Origin: Sutterella sp.
GTDB taxonomy: Bacteria > Pseudomonadota > Gammaproteobacteria > Burkholderiales > Burkholderiaceae_F
DNA: 9,008 nt
Direction: 5' to 3'
Assembly: GCA_020025955.1 (NCBI GenBank)
Contig: JAHHRF010000066.1
Span: 1-9,008 of the forward strand
Position 1 is the first letter of the stretch, and the number at the start of each line of letters is the position of its first letter. The position numbers were made by a program, and so were the translations under genes. Shown here piece after piece: positions 5,709 to 9,008 of the stretch. The notes below the pieces were generated by a model. It was not told where the DNA came from. It did no database searches and worked only from the letters and a program-made list of their open reading frames with translations.

Positions 5709-7106
5709 ATGTCCCGTATTGAAAGCGACTTCCTTGGCGAACTTGAAATTCCTGATGACGTTTACTATGGCGTTCAGACCATGCGCGGTAAGCAGAATTT
5801 CAATATCACGGAAATGCCGATGGCTCAGGAACCCTTCTTCCCGATCGCCTATGGCTATGTGAAGAAAGCTGCTGCGATGGCTAACAAGGAATTGGGTTGC
5901 ATCCCGGCTGATGTGGCCGATGCGCTCATCTGGGCTTGCGAACAGCTTATCGCTGGCAAGTACAACGACCAGTTCGTGACCGACTGGGTCCAGGGTGGTG
6001 CTGGTACGTCCGTTAACATGAACGTTAACGAAGTGATCTGCAACCTCGCTTGCGAAAAGTTGGGCTATGAAAAGGGTGACAAGCGCGTCAGCCCGAACGA
6101 CCACGCTAACTTCGGTCAGTCCACGAACGACACGTATCCGACGGCGCTTCACTTAAGCCTCCTTCTCCGCTCCAATGAACTCTTGAAGGCGGTTGAAGCT
6201 CTGTCTGAAGCTTTCTACAAGAAGGCTGACGAATTCAAGGGCGTTTTGAAGATGGGTCGCACCCACTTGCAGGACGCTGTGCCGATGAGCTTTGGCCAGG
6301 AATTCCATGGCTGGGGCTTCACGATCGCTGACGAAGTGGCCGTGATTAAGGAAGCTCAGGAACACTTGAAGACCATCAACATGGGCGCTACCGCTATCGG
6401 TACCTGTGTGACGGCTCACCCTGACTATCCGGCTCTTTGCGCCAAGATCTTGGCTGAAATTACTGGTATCGACTTCAAGAACAGCGAAGACCTCGTGGCT
6501 GCCACGAGCGACTGCGGTTCCTACCAGGTTCTCTCCTCCGCTGTGAAGAGCTTGGCTGTGAAGTTGACGAAGGTCTGCAACGACATCCGTCTCTTGGCCT
6601 CCGGTCCTCGCACGGGTCTCTCCGAAATGATCCTCCCGCAGCTCCAGCCGGGTAGCTCGATTATGCCGGGTAAGGTTAATCCTGTGATTCCGGAAGTGAC
6701 CAACCAGGCCTCCTTCCTCGCCATCGGTTTAGATACCACGGTGATGCTTGCCGCTTCCGCTGGTCAGCTCCAGTTGAACGTGATGGAACCGGTGATCTCC
6801 TTCGCTCTCTACATGCAGATGAAGGTGATGACCAACGCTTGCAACCACTTGCGTGAAAAGTGTGTTGACGGTATCACCGTTAACGCCGACCACTGCAAGG
6901 ACTTGGTGATGGGCTCCTTGGGTATCGTTACCCTCTTGAAGCCGCACTTCGGTTACAAGCCTTGCGCTGCTTGCGCTCGCGAAGGTTTCTTGACGGGCAA
7001 GAGCTTGCACCAGATCGTGGTGGAAGAAAAGAAGATGTTGTCTCAGGAAGAATGGGACAAGACCTTCACGTACGAAAACCTGATCAATCCTAAGTTCGAA
7101 AAATAA
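5709..7106 (+). CDS. aspA: Aspartate ammonia-lyase (aspartase) AspA
   Basis: Aspartase converts L-aspartate to fumarate and ammonia in the cytoplasm; the fumarate can feed the adjacent FrdAB. The 465-residue product belongs to the aspartase/fumarase superfamily. Seen: GGAGTSVNMN at 96-105 (Thr100, Ser101), GQSTNDTYPT at 136-145, GRTHLQDAVPM with Thr185 and His186, ATSDCGSY, and the signature loop GSSIMPGKVNPVIPEV at 315-330 with the catalytic serine at 316 and Lys322. PVIPEV after the signature is typical of aspartase; fumarase C usually has PTQCEA. The ATG at 5709 has a GAGGAG ribosome site six bases upstream and begins the usual family N-terminus. An in-frame TTG at 5646 preceded by GAGGTGA would add 21 residues (see findings). 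dcuA follows 137 bases later, matching the aspA-dcuA pairing of E. coli. Confidence 0.93.
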   Translation: MSRIESDFLGELEIPDDVYYGVQTMRGKQNFNITEMPMAQEPFFPIAYGYVKKAAAMANKELGCIPADVADALIWACEQLIAGKYNDQFVTDWVQGGAGTSVNMNVNEVICNLACEKLGYEKGDKRVSPNDHANFGQSTNDTYPTALHLSLLLRSNELLKAVEALSEAFYKKADEFKGVLKMGRTHLQDAVPMSFGQEFHGWGFTIADEVAVIKEAQEHLKTINMGATAIGTCVTAHPDYPALCAKILAEITGIDFKNSEDLVAATSDCGSYQVLSSAVKSLAVKLTKVCNDIRLLASGPRTGLSEMILPQLQPGSSIMPGKVNPVIPEVTNQASFLAIGLDTTVMLAASAGQLQLNVMEPVISFALYMQMKVMTNACNHLREKCVDGITVNADHCKDLVMGSLGIVTLLKPHFGYKPCAACAREGFLTGKSLHQIVVEEKKMLSQEEWDKTFTYENLINPKFEK

Positions 7107-7112
7107 GACTTA

Positions 7113-7190
7113 GGTAGGTGTCCAGGCGGTCAGGGAATGAGAGTCCCCTTCCGCCTGGTCTACCCTCATGAAGGGGGTCTAGAGAACCCC
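7113..7190 (+). promoter_or_regulatory. Nested and competing hairpins between aspA and dcuA
   Basis: The main hairpin has GGTAG (7113-7117) with CTACC (7160-7164), CCAGGCGG (7122-7129) with CCGCCTGG (7151-7158), and GGGA (7133-7136) with TCCC (7144-7147). A second hairpin is GGGGT (7174-7178) with ACCCC (7186-7190). An alternative pairing, CCCT (7163-7166) with AGGG (7172-7175), would break into both. No T-run follows. It could be an RNA processing or stabiliser element that sets AspA:DcuA ratios, or a ligand-responsive leader. Confidence 0.5.
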
Positions 7191-7214
7191 TGAATTCATA
7201 ACCCAACTACAGAG

Positions 7215-7258
7215 AGGAGTCATAAGTTCGCGACCACGGGCTTATGATTGACATTATG
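7215..7258 (+). promoter_or_regulatory. dcuA translation-initiation hairpin with a distant ribosome site
   Basis: AGGAG (7215-7219) is the only good Shine-Dalgarno near dcuA, but it ends 24 bases before the first ATG (7244). In between, CATAAG (7221-7226) pairs with CTTATG (7241-7246), and the stem continues inward through UUCG (7227-7230) with CGGG (7237-7240) to give 10 pairs including two G-U, with a six-base loop. The hairpin buries the ATG at 7244 and would place AGGAG 10 unpaired bases from the in-frame ATG at 7256. Confidence 0.5.
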
Positions 7259-8593
7259 GATTTCACTGTATTACTCCAATTTTTGGTCGTTCTCGTAGCG
7301 ATCTTCCTGGGTGTTCGCGTTGGCGGCATCGGTATCGGTTACGTCGGCGGCGCTGGCGTGCTGGTGTTAGGCTTCGTCTTTGGTATGAAGCCGGGGCAAG
7401 TGCCTTGGGACGTGATCTTGATCATCGCTGCGGTGATCTCGGCCATTTCCGCAATGCAGTTAGCAGGTGGTCTCGACTACTTGGTTCGTATCGCTGAACG
7501 CATTCTTCGTCGTAACCCGAAGCAGATTAACTATCTCGCTCCGATTGTTACCTATGTTTTGACGCTCTTCGCTGGTACGGGTCACACGGCCTTCTCCATG
7601 ATCCCTGTGATCGTTGAAGTGGCTAAGGAACAGCGCATCCGCCCGGCGGTTCCGCTCTCCATCGCTGTGGTGGCTTCTCAGATTGCCATTACCGCTTCCC
7701 CGGTTTCCGCTGCCGTGATCTACATGAGCGGTGTTTTGGAACCGTTTGGCTGGTCCTATCCCGCCTTGCTCGGTATCTGGATTGCGACGACGTTCGTGGC
7801 TTGCATGCTCACGTCCTTCATCATGACCTTGATTGCCCCGATGGATCTCGAAAAGGATCCGGCCTATCAGGAACGTTTGGCTAAGGGCCTCGTCGTTCCG
7901 CATGACGCCAACGCTGAAAAGGCTCCCTTGCCTGAATTCGCTGGCCGCTCTGTGTTGATCTTCTTGATCGGTATTATCTGCGTGGTGCTCTATGCCTCCG
8001 CGATTAGCCCGGCTGTGGGTCTCATCAAGAACGTGATCGTTCCGCGTGACGCCGGTATCTGGTGCTTCATGTTCATCATCGCCTCCTTGATCGCCGTCTT
8101 CTGCAAGATCGACGTCAACAAGATTGGTTCGAGCTCTGTCTTCCAGAGTGGGATGATTGCCTGTATCTGCGTCTTCGGCGTGGCTTGGTTGGGTGACACG
8201 TTCGTTCGTGGCCACTCCGCTGAAATTAAGGAACTCGCTGCTCAGTACGTTTCGACCTATCCGGCTCTCTTGGCTGCGGTCTTCTTCGTTGCTTCGATGC
8301 TCCTTTACTCGCAGGCTGCTACGGCTAAGGCCATTACCCCGGCTATCGTGGGCGCCTTAGGCATCTCCGCTGCTAACCCGGGTGATTCCTACATGTTGGT
8401 TGCTTCCTTCGCTGCCGTGTCCGCTCTCTTCGTGTTGCCGACGTATCCGACGCTCCTTGGCGCCGTGAATATGGACTACACGGGTACGACGCGTATCGGT
8501 AAGTGGGTCTTCAACCACTCCTTCTTCGTCCCGGGCGTGATCGCTATCGTTCTCGCCGTGGCCTTGGGCTTCTTGGCTTGCTCGATCTTCTAA
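7244..8593 (+). CDS. dcuA: Anaerobic C4-dicarboxylate transporter DcuA
   Basis: Dcu transporters are inner-membrane carriers that exchange external aspartate, fumarate or malate for internal succinate under anaerobic conditions. The 449-residue product is strongly hydrophobic throughout except for a hydrophilic loop at about 200-235, as in the family (430-450 residues). DcuA-like blocks seen: GGIGIGYVGG at 27-36, QLAGGLDYLV at 72-81, RRNPK at 89-93, AGTGHT at 110-115, ITASPVSAAVIYMSG at 149-163, ACICVFGVAWLGDTFV at 306-321, LLYSQAATAKA at 353-363, LPTYPT at 398-403 and GTTRIGKWVFNHSFFVPG at 414-431. These fit DcuA better than DcuB (compare E. coli DcuA CICILGVAWLGDTFV). The start is uncertain: the ATG at 7244 is kept as the longest frame, but the ATG at 7256 gives an N-terminus closer in length to E. 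coli DcuA. It is probably co-transcribed with aspA and ends before a strong terminator. Confidence 0.93.
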   Translation: MIDIMDFTVLLQFLVVLVAIFLGVRVGGIGIGYVGGAGVLVLGFVFGMKPGQVPWDVILIIAAVISAISAMQLAGGLDYLVRIAERILRRNPKQINYLAPIVTYVLTLFAGTGHTAFSMIPVIVEVAKEQRIRPAVPLSIAVVASQIAITASPVSAAVIYMSGVLEPFGWSYPALLGIWIATTFVACMLTSFIMTLIAPMDLEKDPAYQERLAKGLVVPHDANAEKAPLPEFAGRSVLIFLIGIICVVLYASAISPAVGLIKNVIVPRDAGIWCFMFIIASLIAVFCKIDVNKIGSSSVFQSGMIACICVFGVAWLGDTFVRGHSAEIKELAAQYVSTYPALLAAVFFVASMLLYSQAATAKAITPAIVGALGISAANPGDSYMLVASFAAVSALFVLPTYPTLLGAVNMDYTGTTRIGKWVFNHSFFVPGVIAIVLAVALGFLACSIF

Positions 8594-8617
8594 TCGACAA
8601 TCCGTTTCCCTCTGCCA

Positions 8618-8647
8618 ACGCTACCTCAACGATCAGGTAGGTAGCGT
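8618..8647. repeat. 9-bp inverted repeat downstream of dcuA
   Basis: ACGCTACCT (8618-8626) is perfectly complementary to AGGTAGCGT (8639-8647) with a 12-base loop. No T-run follows. It precedes the terminator at 8664 and may protect the 3' end of the dcuA transcript from exonucleases. Confidence 0.5.
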
Positions 8648-8663
8648 ACGGGTATAGAAACAG

Positions 8664-8694
8664 AAAGCCGCTGATTGGTCGTCAGCGGCTTTTT
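8664..8694 (+). terminator. Intrinsic terminator of the dcuA transcript
   Basis: An 11-bp perfect stem, AAAGCCGCTGA (8664-8674) with TCAGCGGCTTT (8682-8692), loop TTGGTCG, continues into a five-T run (8690-8694). It lies 70 bases after the dcuA stop and ends the plus-strand metabolic cluster. Confidence 0.88.
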
Positions 8695-8775
8695 GCTTGT
8701 CTGCTCTCTTTGCTTTTCGGGCTACTCCAAGTGAGTGGACCGATTTTTTTCATTCGGGTGTCGTACCCCAAGACG

Positions 8776-8812
8776 AAAAAAAACCGACTTCTGAGTAAGA
8801 CTCAAAAGTCGG
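8776..8812 (-). terminator. Intrinsic terminator of the tRNA transcript
   Basis: Read on the minus strand, the stem pairs AAGTCGG (8806-8812) with CCGACTT (8784-8790) and, after one mismatch, ACTCA (8800-8804) with TGAGT (8792-8796), loop of three. It is followed by eight T residues (8783-8776). It starts nine bases after the tRNA-Leu CCA end. Confidence 0.88.
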
Positions 8813-8821
8813 CTTCTTATG

Positions 8822-8910
8822 TGGTCCCGGGGACCGGAATCGAACCGGTACGCCCGTTTAAAGGCGGCGGATTTTAAGTCCGCTACGTCTACCAATTTCG
8901 TCACCCCGGG
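8822..8910 (-). tRNA. tRNA-Leu (anticodon UAA)
   Basis: The 89-base gene folds as a class II tRNA: acceptor CCCGGGG (8910-8904) with CCCCGGG (8832-8826), D-arm with GGTAGA, anticodon stem GCGGA/TCCGC around loop CTTAAAA (anticodon TAA), a long variable arm (CGCC/GGCG), T-arm ACCGG/CCGGT with loop TTCGATT, discriminator A and encoded CCA. It reads UUA and UUG codons. It is probably processed from a transcript shared with the upstream tRNA-Gly, 49 bases away. Confidence 0.97.
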
Positions 8911-8959
8911 GGTCAGTACAGCGAGGTGACTCACTCTATCTGACAAAACCTTAGAATTC

Positions 8960-9008
8960 TGGAGCGGGAAACGAGTCTCGAACTCGCGACCTCAACCTTG
9001 GCAAGGTT
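8960..9008 (-). tRNA. tRNA-Gly (anticodon GCC), 3' part only
   Basis: Only the 3' 49 bases are in the window; the 5' half lies past the right edge. Visible: anticodon loop TTGCCAA (anticodon GCC), T-arm GCGAG with loop TTCGAGA, acceptor 3' strand TTCCCGC and TCCA end. The sequence closely follows E. coli tRNA-Gly(GCC) from the anticodon onward. Confidence 0.93.

Noticed and set aside
7460..8215. 251-codon minus-strand open frame opposite dcuA (and similar long frames opposite frdA and aspA)
   Set aside because: Highly charged product typical of the antisense of a codon-biased gene; the plus-strand genes are certain.
8720..8750. T-run (8744-8750) between the two terminators
   Set aside because: Only four-base arms can be drawn before it; no real terminator stem.
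1..9008. Mobile elements, CRISPR arrays, prophage or defence genes
   Set aside because: No transposase, integrase, spaced direct-repeat array or terminal inverted repeats were seen; tRNA-Leu could be an integration target, but no integrase is adjacent.

Overview
The window looks like chromosomal DNA from an anaerobic or microaerophilic proteobacterium. It pairs a Wolinella-type fumarate reductase (FrdA with a histidine at position 43 for covalent FAD) with genes and a tRNA pair that look beta- or gammaproteobacterial (ridA-recG, tRNA-Gly(GCC) followed by tRNA-Leu(UAA)). My best guess is a gut betaproteobacterium of the Sutterellaceae (Burkholderiales). This is inferred from gene content and remembered family sequences, not from a search.

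Layout. Positions 1-1907 (minus strand) hold a housekeeping pair: ridA, then 30 bases later recG, whose 3' end runs off the left edge of the window. Positions 1908-2669 have no convincing gene but an unusual density of inverted repeats. This region lies between the divergent ridA and frdA and probably holds both promoters and a long structured frdA leader. Positions 2670-8593 (plus strand) hold four metabolic genes: frdA and frdB (overlapping by one base), aspA, and dcuA. The frdB-aspA and aspA-dcuA gaps both contain strong potential RNA stem-loops. Positions 8594-8821 hold a terminator for the plus-strand cluster and an oppositely oriented terminator for the tRNA genes. tRNA-Leu(UAA) and a partial tRNA-Gly(GCC) on the minus strand close the window.

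How the genes work together. DcuA brings in aspartate or fumarate in exchange for succinate. AspA deaminates aspartate to fumarate and ammonia. FrdAB reduces fumarate to succinate, which DcuA exports. The cluster is therefore a compact aspartate-to-succinate (fumarate respiration) module. The membrane cytochrome b subunit FrdC, encoded just before frdA in Wolinella, is absent here; a non-coding, hairpin-rich stretch is in its place.

The most interesting signals are regulatory RNA candidates: (i) a hairpin over the first dcuA ATG that would bring a distant Shine-Dalgarno sequence next to a second ATG; (ii) stem-loops with G-U pairs upstream of frdA and aspA; (iii) competing hairpins between aspA and dcuA. 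No transposon, CRISPR array, prophage or defence gene was seen.
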